From NCBI GenBank assembly GCA_032717465.1, contig CM064632.1:22892951-22956950 (forward strand): 64,000 nucleotides of DNA. The letters run 5' to 3'. The notes below the pieces were generated by a model. It was given only the letters and a program-made list of their open reading frames with translations, made no database searches and was not told the DNA's origin. Positions 26,155 to 36,149 of this stretch are shown in pieces. This DNA comes from Coenobita brevimanus (taxonomy: Eukaryota > Arthropoda > Malacostraca > Decapoda > Coenobitidae). Numbering within the stretch: the stretch's first letter is position 1; each line of letters begins with the position of its first letter. The position numbers and the translations under genes are program-made.

Positions 26155-27240
26155 GTGAATGGGAGGTTGTACATCAAGTTGTCATCCCTCGTGTTTGTAG
26201 GCAGGATATCATTAGAGTGGCTCATGATTCCAGTTTGGCAGGACACCTTGGAGTGAGGAAGACTGTGGCACGCATTTTGAAACACTTCTACTGGCCAGGT
26301 ATCTTCAGGGATGTTTCCTGGTATTGTAAGTCTTGTCACACCTGTCAACTTGTGGGGAAGTGTAATCAGACCGAAAAGGTTGCACCTCTAGTTCCCACAT
26401 TCCTCCTTTTGAGGCGCCATTCACCCGTGTGTTGGTGGATATTGTGGGCCCTCTTCCTAAGACTTCTTCAGGATTTTCTTATGTGTTAACCCTGATTGAT
26501 ATGGCTACTCGTTATCCTGAAGCCATTCCACTTAGAAATATCTCAGCAAAGAACGTGGTTAAGGAAATGCTAGGGTTCTTCACAAAGTTTGGTCTGCCCA
26601 AGGAGGTACAGTCAGACTGGGGAAGTAATTTCATGTCAAATGTTTTCAAGCAGTCTCTGAAAGAGTTGGGCATCACCCAGATCACATCTTCAGCTTATCA
26701 TCCCCAGACCCAAGGAACGTTGGAGAGATATCATCAAACACTCAAATCGATGCTCAAGAAATACTGTTTGGAACATCAGAAAGACTGGGATAAAGGTCTT
26801 CCATTCATTGTATTTGCCGCAAGAGAATCTCCAAATGAATCACCCTTTGAACTACTGTTTGGCCATGAAGTAAGAGGACCCCTTAAGCTACTCAAGGAAT
26901 GCTGGCTGTCAGAGGAAGATGACGTCAACCTGCTGGAGTATGTGATGAAGTTCAAAGAACGGCTGTCCACTGCTTTACGGCTGGCGAGAGAGAATTTAGG
27001 GAGCTGCTCAGGAGAAGATGAAGACTTGGTATGATAAGAAGTCCAGGTTACGCCACTTTCAGCCAGATCAGGTTTTGATTCTGCTATCCGGTGCATGGGC
27101 AACCTCTTCAAGCCAAGTTTAGTGGTCCTTATTTCATGGAGAAGAAACTCAGTGATGTCAACTATGTCATCGCCACACCAGATCGTAGAAAGAACAAGCA
27201 ACTTTGTCACATCAACATGCTAAAGTTATATCACAGGCGG
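26155..27240 (+). pseudogene. Integrase with GPY/F module, upstream of RT
   Basis: It would insert element cDNA into the chromosome. The HHCC zinc-binding domain is readable (HDSSLAGH at 26223, YCKSCHTCQ near 26325). The DDE core has Asp at 26438 (VDIVGPLP), Asp at 26615 (SDWGSNF; the usual Q is W) and Glu at 26723 (GTLERYHQTL). This gives the canonical 35-residue spacing between the last two. A GPY/F module (KFSGPYFMEKKL) follows near 27118. Frame breaks fall near 26155, 26425 and 27035-27090. Unlike in most Gypsy elements, RT lies downstream of this domain. Confidence 0.92.
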
Positions 27241-28757
27241 GACGAAAATAACCCAGTCTGCACTGTAGCTGTTCCACCCGAGTCTGCAAGTGAAGCTCTC
27301 CCATGCAGCATGAGCCTGAGTGATAGTTTGGGGAAGAATCCTGATATCATGAATGATCTCCAGACTAAGCTTTCTCATCTAGCTCCCGAGCAAAGGCAGG
27401 AGTTTTCGGCATTACTGCAGGAGTACCCGCAAGTGTTCCGTGCCACTCCAGGAAGAACCACTGTGTTGATGCATGATATCGATGTTGGAGACGCAAAGCC
27501 AATTAAATTGCCTCCTTACCGTGTGAACCCAGTGAAAGTTCCTCTCCATCCAGAAGGAGCTTGGCTACCTGTTGGACCACAAGATGATTGAGCCCTGTCA
27601 GAGCGAGTGAGTTCTCCTGTCACTTTAGTCCCTAAGCCAGGTGGGTCACAGCTGGCTTTGCATCGACTACAGACGTGTTAATCAGATAACCAAAACAGAC
27701 ACTTACCCTCTCCCTCGTGTGGAAGATTGCATAGACAGGATCGGAAAGGCTAGGTACATAAGTAAGTTTGATTTGTTAAAGGGATACTGGCAAGTACCTA
27801 TGACTGAACGTGCTAGGGAGATCTCATGTTTTGTAACACTAGGAAAGACTTTTGCATGTTCTGTAATGCCATATGGTATGAAGAATGCATCAGCCACTTT
27901 TCAGAAGCTCATGAATGTTGTAACAGAGGGTTTGGCAGGGTGTGTTGTTTATATTGATGATGTATTAATCTTCATTGACAACTGGAAAGATTACCTATGC
28001 CATGTCAGTAAATTTCTTGAGCGTTTGGTTCAGGCTTAATCTTGTAGCTAATTTATCAAAGTGTGAGTTTGGTCAAGCTAAAGTTCAGTACCTTGGGTAC
28101 GTAATTGGTGAGGGATATGTTGCACCACCAGGAGCTAAGGTTCAGGTTATAAGTGATCTTCTCAGACCTAAAAGTAGGAAAGAGCTACAAAGATTTTTGG
28201 GAATGGTAGGTTATTACAGGAGATTTGTTCTTAACTTTTCAATTCTTGTATCACCACTTACAGAGCTACTGAAAAAGGGAGTTAAATTTGTCTGGACCGA
28301 TGACTGTGAATCCTCTTTCAGCAAACTTAAAGCTATCCTATTAAGTCAACCAGTGCTCGCTACTCCAAATTTTGCTAAGCCTTTTAAGATGGCTGTTGAT
28401 GCAAGTGATACAGGAGCTGGGGCTGTTTTGCTGCAAGAGGATGATCAGGGTATTGAACACCCTGTATCTTATTACAGTAAGAAGTTCACTCCACCTCAAA
28501 AGAACTACTCAACTATTGAGAAAGAGCTTTTGGCCTTGATTTTGGGTTTACAGCATTTTTCATTTTTATTTGTGTTCTGGTTTTGACCCCATAGTCATTT
28601 ATAAGCAGATCATAACCCACTGAAATTCCTTAGTAAGTTTAAAGATAAAAATCAGAGATTGACAAGATGAAGTCTGCTTCTTCAGGAGTATTCATTAGAC
28701 ATACAACATGTCAAGGGGAAAGAAAATGTTATTGCAGATTGCTTATCTAGACTTTAG
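27241..28757 (+). pseudogene. Reverse transcriptase and RNase H of the LTR retrotransposon
   Basis: After a linker (HLAPEQRQEFSALLQEYPQVF) come the RT start (IKLPPYRVNPVK near 27508), the LCIDYRRVNQ block (27656), SKFDLLKGYWQVPM (27761) with the first catalytic Asp, and YIDD at 27950-27961. The connection (KCEFGQAKVQYLGYVI) leads to an RNase H with MAVDASDTGAGAVL (near 28388) and YSTIEKELLAL (near 28507), ending VIADCLSRL and TAG at 28755-28757. Frame breaks lie near 27590, 28035 and 28570. The fold order and end-to-LTR distance show that no integrase follows. Confidence 0.92.
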
Positions 28758-28808
28758 ACAGATTGGTTTAGAGTAATAAGAAATTTCCTTTGTAAATTTC
28801 TTTTTCTT

Positions 28809-28818
28809 TGTGGGGAGG
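28809..28818 (+). promoter_or_regulatory. Polypurine tract (priming of plus-strand DNA)
   Basis: The short, imperfect purine-rich stretch tgtggggagg immediately precedes TGTTAC of the 3' LTR. Confidence 0.65.
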
Positions 28819-29607
28819 TGTTACATAGCCTATGATTTCATCATCCTTTGTGTAATTCTAACGTACAGTATGCTGCATGTTTGATCACGAGCATGTTCTA
28901 CCTCACTCCCCCCTTCTACCCTTATAGTAAAGTAAGTCGTTCTTTCTGTTGTTCAGAGCAGGATTGTCAACTCTTTGTCCCCTCTGGCTTCATTTGCGCG
29001 TCCTTCTTACAAGTTGTATCAAGCTCTGCCGGCCCCTTTATAATGAGCTCAGTCTCTGCATTAATTGCCATTTAGATCTACTCCTCATTTTGCTCACATC
29101 TCTGTCCTCCCCTGTACAGTTGTTATTATTGTGAGTGCTCAGGAAGTCTCCAACCATCTAGCAGATGTGTAATTTGAGTATATGTGTTATTACATTTTTT
29201 CTTGTACTGTATAGCATAAGGTGTTAATTCGTAGGCCTGGTAAGGTTTTTGTGATTCATGTGTTTTGGGCGTCAGCCATTATTAATAATATTTTGTATCT
29301 GTAATAATATATCTTTCATTCACTGAGTATTATCTGGTATTCTCATTTTATCAGGGCTGACTTAGATAAATTTACTCATGCTAATTTCGTGTTAATAGAG
29401 GCTATTGCAGTTAACCATATATTTAACCTGTTTTTTGCCATTACATTATCCTTATGAGTCCTGAATGTTTTGTTGTTAGTTTGAGCATTAAACTTTAACA
29501 TGTAATTTTACCTAACTCTTTTGTTTTGAACCTGAAATTTTACGGAGCAGTAGTGATTTATAGTATTCTCACTTAAAGTGTACCTTATCTTTCTCTGTTC
29601 CGTAACA
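28819..29607 (+). repeat. 3' long terminal repeat
   Basis: Begins TGTTACATAG and ends TTCCGTAACA, followed by ATATAT. It keeps the inverted TGTTAC/GTAACA termini perfectly, whereas the 5' copy has one change at its end. Confidence 0.93.
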
Positions 29608-29659
29608 ATATATACAGTATATAAATTGTTCATATCGTTCGTATCGTGTATAAAGGCTC

Positions 29660-29990
29660 TAACACGCTTGCATGCGTCGGCCTTGGTCACCTAATGGCGG
29701 CTTTTCACGCTGCTGGCAGCCACCCATTTGAGTCACTTATCCCTGAGGTCACACTCTGTGACCTCGTCCCATGTTCTTCTCGGGCTACCTCTCGCAACCC
29801 TGCCCTTGACGTTCACGCTTCTCACATAACGCACCCAGTTGCCATTCTCCATCCCGTCCACATGCCCAAGCTATCTCAATCTACCTCTCCTCATCACAAC
29901 ACCAATACTCTCCCGTTCCATCCTTCCTTCCAACTCTTCAATCGTATTCTTTGCCTCCCCTCTCAGTCCTGCATCAGGGACGCACTGCAC
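29660..29990 (-). pseudogene. C-terminal fragment of an RTE-like LINE polyprotein
   Basis: On the minus strand one frame runs about 95 codons with VVMRRGRLR, a TAG at the usual Trp, LGHVDGMENGNWV and RGSPRRTWDEV. These are the RLRWFGHV and RGRPRKTW signatures that end many RTE-type LINE proteins. The RT core is not present. The fragment starts about 50 bp after the 3' LTR. It is a different family from the RTE-like copy at 34642-35876. Confidence 0.75.
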
Positions 29991-30311
29991 ATGCATCAAC
30001 TGTGATTTCCGTACCGTCTCAGATAAATGAATATATAAATCTTAATTAAGACAGCGAACTGAACGGACTGAAACAGGAAGCAGGAAGTTTGTGCACTTTC
30101 ATTGCCCTTCTTTAGAATCAAACCTGCAAAAGAAAACCATGTATTTTCCTCGATTAAGAGCGCTCGCTATAGTACCTTTTCTTTCCAGTTTATTTTTTTA
30201 TTTATTACATTCATACATTCTACCATGTTGTTCCTGCATTTTATGTGGGATTTTAGAATATGTAAGTAGTATATGAGACAATCTTAAGCTGTATTTCACC
30301 CCTGTTTACTG

Positions 30312-30720
30312 AAGTGTACAACTCTCGTGTGTGAGGAGGCACCCCACATTCAGCTCTTCTCAACAAGGTGGAGTCAAAGACTTTTCGTCTCATTAACTCT
30401 CCTCCTCTTACTGGCTTCCTTCAACTTCTGTCTTTTCGCCTCACTGTTGCATCTTTATCTCTTTTCTATCGCTAATTCAATGGTCACTCTACCTCTGAAC
30501 TGTCTGCTTGCATCCCTCCACCACTACGGCGGGCGCCTAGCAACCGACTAGCAACAAACTCTCATCTCTTTTTCTCTCCAGCTCTCTATTGCAAGAATTA
30601 ACCATTACTCCCAGTCCTTCAGGAATGCAACAGGTCATTTCTGGAACTGTCTTCTTCTGTATGTATTTCCTGCCGCCTGTGACTCTCAGTCTTGTAGTGC
30701 GGCCAGACATCTCGAACATA
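30312..30720 (+). pseudogene. C-terminal fragment of a jockey-like LINE
   Basis: One frame reads HSALLNKVESKTFRLINSPP, LTVASLSLFYR then a stop. A later frame reads ARINHYSQSFRNATGHFWNC. These match the thumb/C-terminal signature of jockey-type elements (shared in outline with family B: SLALFYRYF, NSFIPRTASLWN). It is strongly diverged, with stops and frame changes, so it is an old remnant. Confidence 0.7.
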
Positions 30721-31139
30721 CCGTGAATTTGTTTTTATTTTTTTATCTTCTTGGAGGAAACAATCTTGTAGGCTTCACGGCTTTGGTTCTTTCTTCCTTG
30801 CATAAAACAATATACATAGTAAGGAAATAGGTGCAAGAAAACTCACAAACTTAAAAAGAATACAAACCTGTATTATATCTCAGAGTGGGATTTGATTACA
30901 TAATTCATTGTGAACCAACGAGAACAAGAGACTTGCAAAGATTCTGCACTAAATCCTCTTACGTTAAACTCAATTGTTGCGTGACGTATTGTAGGGGGGG
31001 ATTAGGTTTAAAACTGATTGTGTCTCTGGCCCTCCTGTAGTGGCTATACATTAATCCTTAGCCCTCTTCTTCCTCTTCGTTTTCCTTTCTTCCAAACCAA
31101 ATCGTACTTGGGACAGGAAATCGATGGTATTTGTTTGTT
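30721..31139. other. A/T-rich spacer, no gene recognised
   Basis: Mixed DNA with no retroelement, repeat or exon signal that I can identify. Confidence 0.5.
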
Positions 31140-31145
31140 TGTTTT

Positions 31146-31219
31146 TGTGTGTGTGGTGTGTGTGTGTGTGGTGTGTGTGTGTGTGTGTGTGCGTGTGTTG
31201 TGTGTGTGTGTGTGTGTGC

Positions 31220-31298
<79 letters not shown>
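31146..31298. repeat. Compound (GT)n(GA)n microsatellite
   Basis: GT units interrupted by GCGT steps switch to about 25-30 GA units. Same GT-to-GA polarity as 3541-3648. Confidence 0.95.
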
Positions 31299-31299
<1 letters not shown>

Positions 31300-31385
31300 T
31301 TCAAGCGGGCTGCCTCACCATTAGAACCAACGAGACGTAAACCTACCACCAGAATACATGCAAAGCGAACGTTACCCTAAATAGA

Positions 31386-31388
<3 letters not shown>

Positions 31389-31442
<54 letters not shown>
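31389..31442. repeat. (AC)n microsatellite
   Basis: About 27 AC units ended by a G-run. Confidence 0.95.
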
Positions 31443-31444
<2 letters not shown>

Positions 31445-31689
31445 GGGGGATTTATATGTAACATAGAATGAGGACTGGAAAGACAGAAAATTAGTCGAAA
31501 TAGGGTGAGAAAGAAGAATTGATAGGAAGTCTCGTAAATCCACTGGACTTAGGATTACAGTTACATGCAACCCCTCTGGCCTTGCTGGTAATTGATGAGG
31601 CAGTTAGTGTGAGATTCAAGACCCGTTAGTGGGGATTGGTGGGGCTGGGTAATGCAGTTAGGATGGGAGGGTGATTGCTTAGGTTGATC

Positions 31690-32115
31690 TGCATGGTGGT
31701 GGTAATGGAGGTGGTGGTAGCAGTAGTGATGGTGGTGGTGGTGGTAATTATGGTGGAGGTTGCAGTATTGATGGTGGTGATGGTGGTGGTGGTGGCATTG
31801 GTGGTAATAGTGGTGGCAGTGGTAGCAGTGTTGATGGTTGTGGTAATGGTGGTGATGGTGTACGTGGTAGTAGCAGTATTGGTGTTGAGGATGGTGGTGG
31901 TGGTAACAGTATTGGTGGTGTTGGTGGTAGTAGCAGTATTGGTGTTGAGGGTGGTGGTGGTGGTGGTAACAGTATTGGTGGTGATGGTGGCAGGAGTATT
32001 GGTGGCTCTGGCATTGGTGGTGGTGGCTGTGATGGTGCTAGTGGTGAAGGGGACAATGGCGATGATGGTGATAACAGTGGTGATGGTATTGGTGGGGTGA
32101 TGGTGACTGTGTCGC
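31690..32115. repeat. TGG/TGA/AGT trinucleotide tract
   Basis: Imperfect GGTGGTGGTAAT-type triplets. A ~60-nt phrase (ggtagtagcagtattggtgt..) is repeated near 31866 and 31926. Val/Met-rich and Pro-rich frames on the two strands are compositional. Confidence 0.85.
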
Positions 32116-32148
32116 TTCTTTTCTTCAACATGAAGTCTGCTGTAGAAC

Positions 32149-32151
<3 letters not shown>

Positions 32152-32188
<37 letters not shown>
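32152..32188. repeat. (GA)n microsatellite
   Basis: About 18 GA units. Confidence 0.95.
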
Positions 32189-32192
<4 letters not shown>

Positions 32193-32564
32193 CTGCCGTT
32201 ATTGCATCTCCTTCATGCTGGTAAGGTATGAATCAGGATCTGGTGTTTGTAGTGAGCGTGATGAATGTGAAAGTCGAACTATTGCATTAGTTCTGTGTGT
32301 ACAGTATATCTTCAGCATATAATGGCGGGGTGCGAGTATATGCTTTTGCCCCAACCACATCAGTACCAGAATGTATTTTCATGAGATTTAGTTTTAGTTT
32401 ATTCTTGGTGTTACAGGACTTGATTAGCATTAAATACATAAGAGAACACGGGGGGCAAAATAAAAATAATGGAAGCTGTGAAGTATATCCTGTGCCGAAT
32501 AAAACTGTCTATATATAGCAAGATGAATAACATACGAAAAGGTGTTAGGCAGCTTCCATAGCCC

Positions 32565-32652
32565 ACGATGGCGGTATAGTGGTATTGATGATGGTGATGA
32601 TTGAGGTGATGCTAAAATGCAGAGAACGGTAATAATACTGATGGTGAAATGA

Positions 32653-32686
<34 letters not shown>

Positions 32687-32897
32687 GGTGGTGGAGGTGA
32701 CGATAGTGGTGGTGACAAGGTTTTGGTGGGGCAATAATGTTGATGGTGGTATTGATGATGCAAAAGATAACCTTGGTGTTGTTAAGATGGTGGTATCTGT
32801 GGTAGTGCAGATGATGGTGATGAAAATGTTAGTTGTGATGATGATAATAGTGTTTGATATTGATGACGATGGTACTGGTGGTGATGAAGATAAAGAC

Positions 32898-32944
<47 letters not shown>

Positions 32945-33035
32945 GGAAGTACGAGTAATAGGGTAATAATGGAAATACTGGTGGTGGTGTTAACTGTGAT
33001 AGTAAATATGACAGTGATGATAATGGCGATGAGGA
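32565..33035. repeat. GAT/GGT trinucleotide tract with a GA run
   Basis: A GATGATG then GGTGGTG core at 32648-32698, degenerate TGATGGT phrases, and a GA run at 32901-32941. No gene seen. Confidence 0.85.
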
Positions 33036-33399
33036 TTATTAGGTGATATATACCTTAAGCAAAATGGCAGATTCGAACGTGTCGTCAGGTCTGTTAAGCA
33101 TTTTACTCCGATGGCGTTTTTTATATTGTTTTAATTTTAACACTTGAATATTGTATTCTTCTGTTTTGGAGATAATTTTCGAACTAGAGAGAGAGATATT
33201 AACCCTCATTAAATTCTGGAGAGAGATATAATCTTCACTAACTCCTTGAGGTCCGTCCCAGGTTGAGTGGAATCGTCTCACAAGAATGAATAAGAAAATG
33301 CGTCATCGAACTGAAGGGGTAAGCATTTCTAATACGGAGACCTCGATATGACCTCCCGTAATTATTATTGGTACTGGAAATGATGGTGATGAGGAAAAT

Positions 33400-34641
33400 G
33401 ACTGTATTGACGATGGTGGTGATGGAAATGCTACTGCCGAAAGTGGTGTTGATATTGTTGATGGTGGAAATGATGGTGCTTGTGGTGGTGACGAAAGTAA
33501 CTTGTGGTGATGATGATAATGATGATGATGGTGACTAAGCCTATGAGAAAATTATAACGGTGAGGTGCCTGGTACTGGAATGAAAATGATAGTGGTAGTG
33601 GTGAAAATGGTAGTGAAAATTATAGTAATAACATTGCAAATGACTGAAAATGAGTGATAATGGTGATGATGACTAGGCCAACGATAAAAGTATAATGCTG
33701 ATAGAGAGAAACGTGGTGGTGAATGTAAATGTGATGATGATGAGGATACTGGTGATAGTGGTGCTGCTGATAATTGTGAAAATGATAGTGATGGTGAAAA
33801 CGATGTTGATAATTGTATAGTGTTAGAGTATAATGGTAGGATGGTCAGTCTTGGGGTGGAAGTGATGGTGGCGATGGTGAATAAAAGTGAATATGATAGT
33901 GGTGATGGTGAAAATGATAGTGGTGATGATAGTGATGATGATATGATGGTGACAGGGGCTGTAATGACAGTATAATGGTTATGGTGGTCAAAGCATTGAT
34001 GAAGATAAAGGTGATGGTGAAGATGATAGTGATAATGTTAAAGATAGTGGTGAAAATGACAGTGAAAATGATGCTGGTGACTCGGCCTAGGATAAGAATA
34101 TAATGATAATAATGAAGGTAGTGAAAAATATAGTTAATGTAGGTGATAGTGACTAATATGAATGATGATGCTGAAGATGGTGAAAATGACAGTGAAAATG
34201 ATAGAGGCGATGGTGCTGCTGACGGCCTATGATGAGTATAGTGATAATGGTGAAGAAAACAGACGTGAATATGAAGTTAATGGAGATGATAGTGGCAATA
34301 ATGTGGATGGTGATGCTGAAGATAGTGAAAATGATACAGGCGATGGTGAAAATGATGGTGATGAAAGTAAAGATGGATATGAACTTAATGAAGATGATAC
34401 GGGCAATAACGTGGATGGTGATGCTGAGGGTGATAAAATTGACAGTGAAAATTATAGAGGCGATGATGAAAATGATGATGAAAGTACAGGTGGATGTGAA
34501 GTTAATGAAGATGATACGGGTAATAGCGTGGATGATGACGATGAAGATGGTGAAACTGACAGTGATAATGATAGAGGTGATGGTGAAAGTGATGGTGATG
34601 GTGAAAAATTAGTGAAAATGATAAAGGTGATGGTGAAAGTG
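33400..34641. repeat. Degenerate GATGGTGAAAATGATAG-type minisatellite
   Basis: Phrases such as gatggtgaaaatgatagtgg recur throughout with variable spacing. The array continues at 35877-35990 beyond the RTE-like insertion. Composition is T/G/A-rich with almost no C on the plus strand. Confidence 0.8.
34273..34605 (+). repeat. Three higher-order repeat units, open and strongly acidic in one frame
   Basis: Units start at 34273, 34381 and 34498 (108 and 117 nt apart, both multiples of three). Each encodes a variant of E(V/L)N(G/E)DD(S/T)GNNVDGDAE followed by an Asp/Glu/Asn-rich segment. The frame from 34162 stays open for over 150 codons across them. Repeat translation is the simplest explanation; no start context, splice signal or homologue supports a real protein. 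Confidence 0.65.
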
Positions 34642-35876
34642 ATCTATTTATCTATCTATTGCCAGACGCCTCAATCCCTTTTGGGGTGGCTACAAACATA
34701 TCGCCTTCACGTCGTCCTGTCCCTTGCCATTTCACTGCCCTGCTCCCAACTCACACCCCCCTCTCTCATATACCTCTCCACCCCATCCCTCCATCTCATC
34801 CTCGGCCTCCCCCTCCCTCTTTCCCCCTCCACATCACTCACATACACTCTCTTCGTCAGTCTTTCACCCTCCATCCTCTTCACATGGCCAAACCACCTCA
34901 GTGTGTTCCTCATAACACCTCCTATCACATCCACATCCACACCACAACGCTCCTTTATATCCTCATTCGTCAGCCTGTCTCTCCATGTGACTCCACAAGC
35001 TCCTCTTAAATAACTCATCTCCACTGCTCTCACTCTGGACTTGTGTCCTTCCAACAACGTCCAAGCTTCACTTCCATACGTTAGAGTTGGTATCACAATA
35101 CTGTCATGTAGTAACTTTTTCACTTTCATGCTCACTTCCCTGCTTCTTATCACTGCTTTCAAAGAACCAGCAACCTTTCTTCCCTGCTGTACCCTTTCAA
35201 GTAGCTCATCCTCTAAACCTCCATCCTTACTCATCACACTACCCAAGTACTTAAACGTACTCACATTTTCCAATTCCTCACCATCCAACCTCGCTGTACA
35301 TTCACTGACTTCACCTCTCTCAAAGACCATCACTTTACTCTTCCCTACATTCACCTTCAGATTCCGTTTCTTGCACACACTCCCAAACTCATCCACCAAG
35401 CCTTGCAGCTCCCCTTCGTCTTCACTCAACAACACAGTATCATCTGCAAACAACAGTACAGGGAGTTTCCAAACACTAACCTCTCTCACCAGGGCCACTC
35501 CAACATCCACTACCCTACCTTGTACCTCTTTTATTACCCCATCCATGAACAGATTGAACAACCATGGAGACATGACACATCCCTGTTTCAACCCAACCTT
35601 CAAAGAGAAAAATTCACTTAGTTCACCATCCACACGCACTGCAGCCTTAGCACCATCATACATACTCTTCACAGCATTCAACAACTTCCCATCTACTCCA
35701 TATATTCTTAATACTTTCCACAATCCTTGTCTATCCACCCTGTCATATGCTTTCTCCAAATCCATGAAAGCTGCATACAACTTCTTTCCCTTCTCTAGAA
35801 ACTTTTCCACTAAAGATATAAGAATGAATATCTGATCTACACATCCTCTTCCCTTCCTAAAGCCTCCCTGTGAAAA
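34642..35876 (-). mobile_element. RTE-like LINE, 5'-truncated, with long target duplication
   Basis: The element lies within the GATGGTGAAAAT minisatellite. Its 3' end (low coordinate) reads gtctggcaatagatagataa on the minus strand, a short 3' region with a TAGA tail. The ~32 bp before it (agtgaaaatgataaaggtga and onward) recur right after its 5' end near 35883-35914, which looks like a target-site duplication, although the host repeat could mimic this. Related 3' fragments occur at 10579-10840 and 19023-19136. Confidence 0.88.
34707..35875 (-). CDS. Reverse transcriptase of the RTE-like LINE (partial, long open frame)
   Basis: The frame is open from the truncation point for about 389 codons; the first Met is at 35810. 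In order it has GGFRKGRGCVDQIF (fingers), motif A FMDLEKAYDRVDRQ (about 35755), motif B GLKQGCVMSPWLFN (about 35580), motif C LLFADDTVLL with both Asp residues (about 35440), thumb (VSTFKYLGSVM), and the C-terminal signature LRWFGHVKRM and GRGRPRMRWRDGVERY (about 34780-34900). It stops at a TGA where related copies suggest Trp (WRRYVCSHP), so about nine residues are missing. The endonuclease domain is absent through 5' truncation, so it cannot mobilise itself. Both catalytic motifs intact suggests a young copy. Confidence 0.85.
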
Positions 35877-36084
35877 ATGACAGTGAAAATGATAAAGGTG
35901 ATGGTGAAAGTGATGGTGATGGTGAAAATGGTGGTGAAAATGCTAGAGGTTATGGTGAAAATGGTGGTGTTGATGGTGGTGGTGGGTAGGGTCCTGAACA
36001 GAGTATAATGGTGGGGTGTCTGGTGCTGGAGGCTGTGAAGTGGCCATATGGCATCCTCTTAACTGTCCTTGTCCCTGGCACCAA

Positions 36085-36098
36085 TTGAGAGAGAGAGA

Positions 36099-36131
<33 letters not shown>
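36085..36131. repeat. (GA)n-(GT)n microsatellite at the LINE 5' junction
   Basis: A short GA run, TT, then about 14 GT units. This is the opposite order to the other compound runs. The CR1/L2 copy starts right after it. Confidence 0.9.
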
Positions 36132-36132
<1 letters not shown>

Positions 36133-36149
36133 TCCTACATTCCCAAGTG

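Larger units (their letters stand above)
23333..29607 (+). mobile_element. Ty3/Gypsy LTR retrotransposon with integrase before RT (Gmr1-type order)
   Basis: Two direct LTRs of ~785 bp start with TGTTAC and end with GTAGCA or GTAACA. The flanking target duplication is ATAT or longer (ambiguous within TA-rich DNA). A primer-binding site follows the 5' LTR and a purine-rich tract precedes the 3' LTR. Internal order is gag, CCHC knuckle, protease, integrase, RT, RNase H, with only ~60 bp between the RNase H stop and the LTR. No envelope gene. Domain sequences are Gypsy-like but the order is that of Ty1/copia, as described for the Gmr1 group. LTRs are about 97% alike by eye, so insertion is fairly recent, yet the frames are broken in several places. 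Confidence 0.92.

Noticed and set aside
23333..29607. Integrase-before-RT order as an assembly rearrangement
   Set aside because: Protease, linker, integrase, GPY/F, RT-linker, RT, connection and RNase H run without gaps or repeated segments between clean LTRs. A rearrangement would need two precise breakpoints at domain borders.
31675..32131. Val/Met-rich 141-codon frame and Pro-rich antisense frame
   Set aside because: Both are products of TGG/GGTGAT triplets, with no hydrophobic-segment pattern or start context suggesting a membrane protein.
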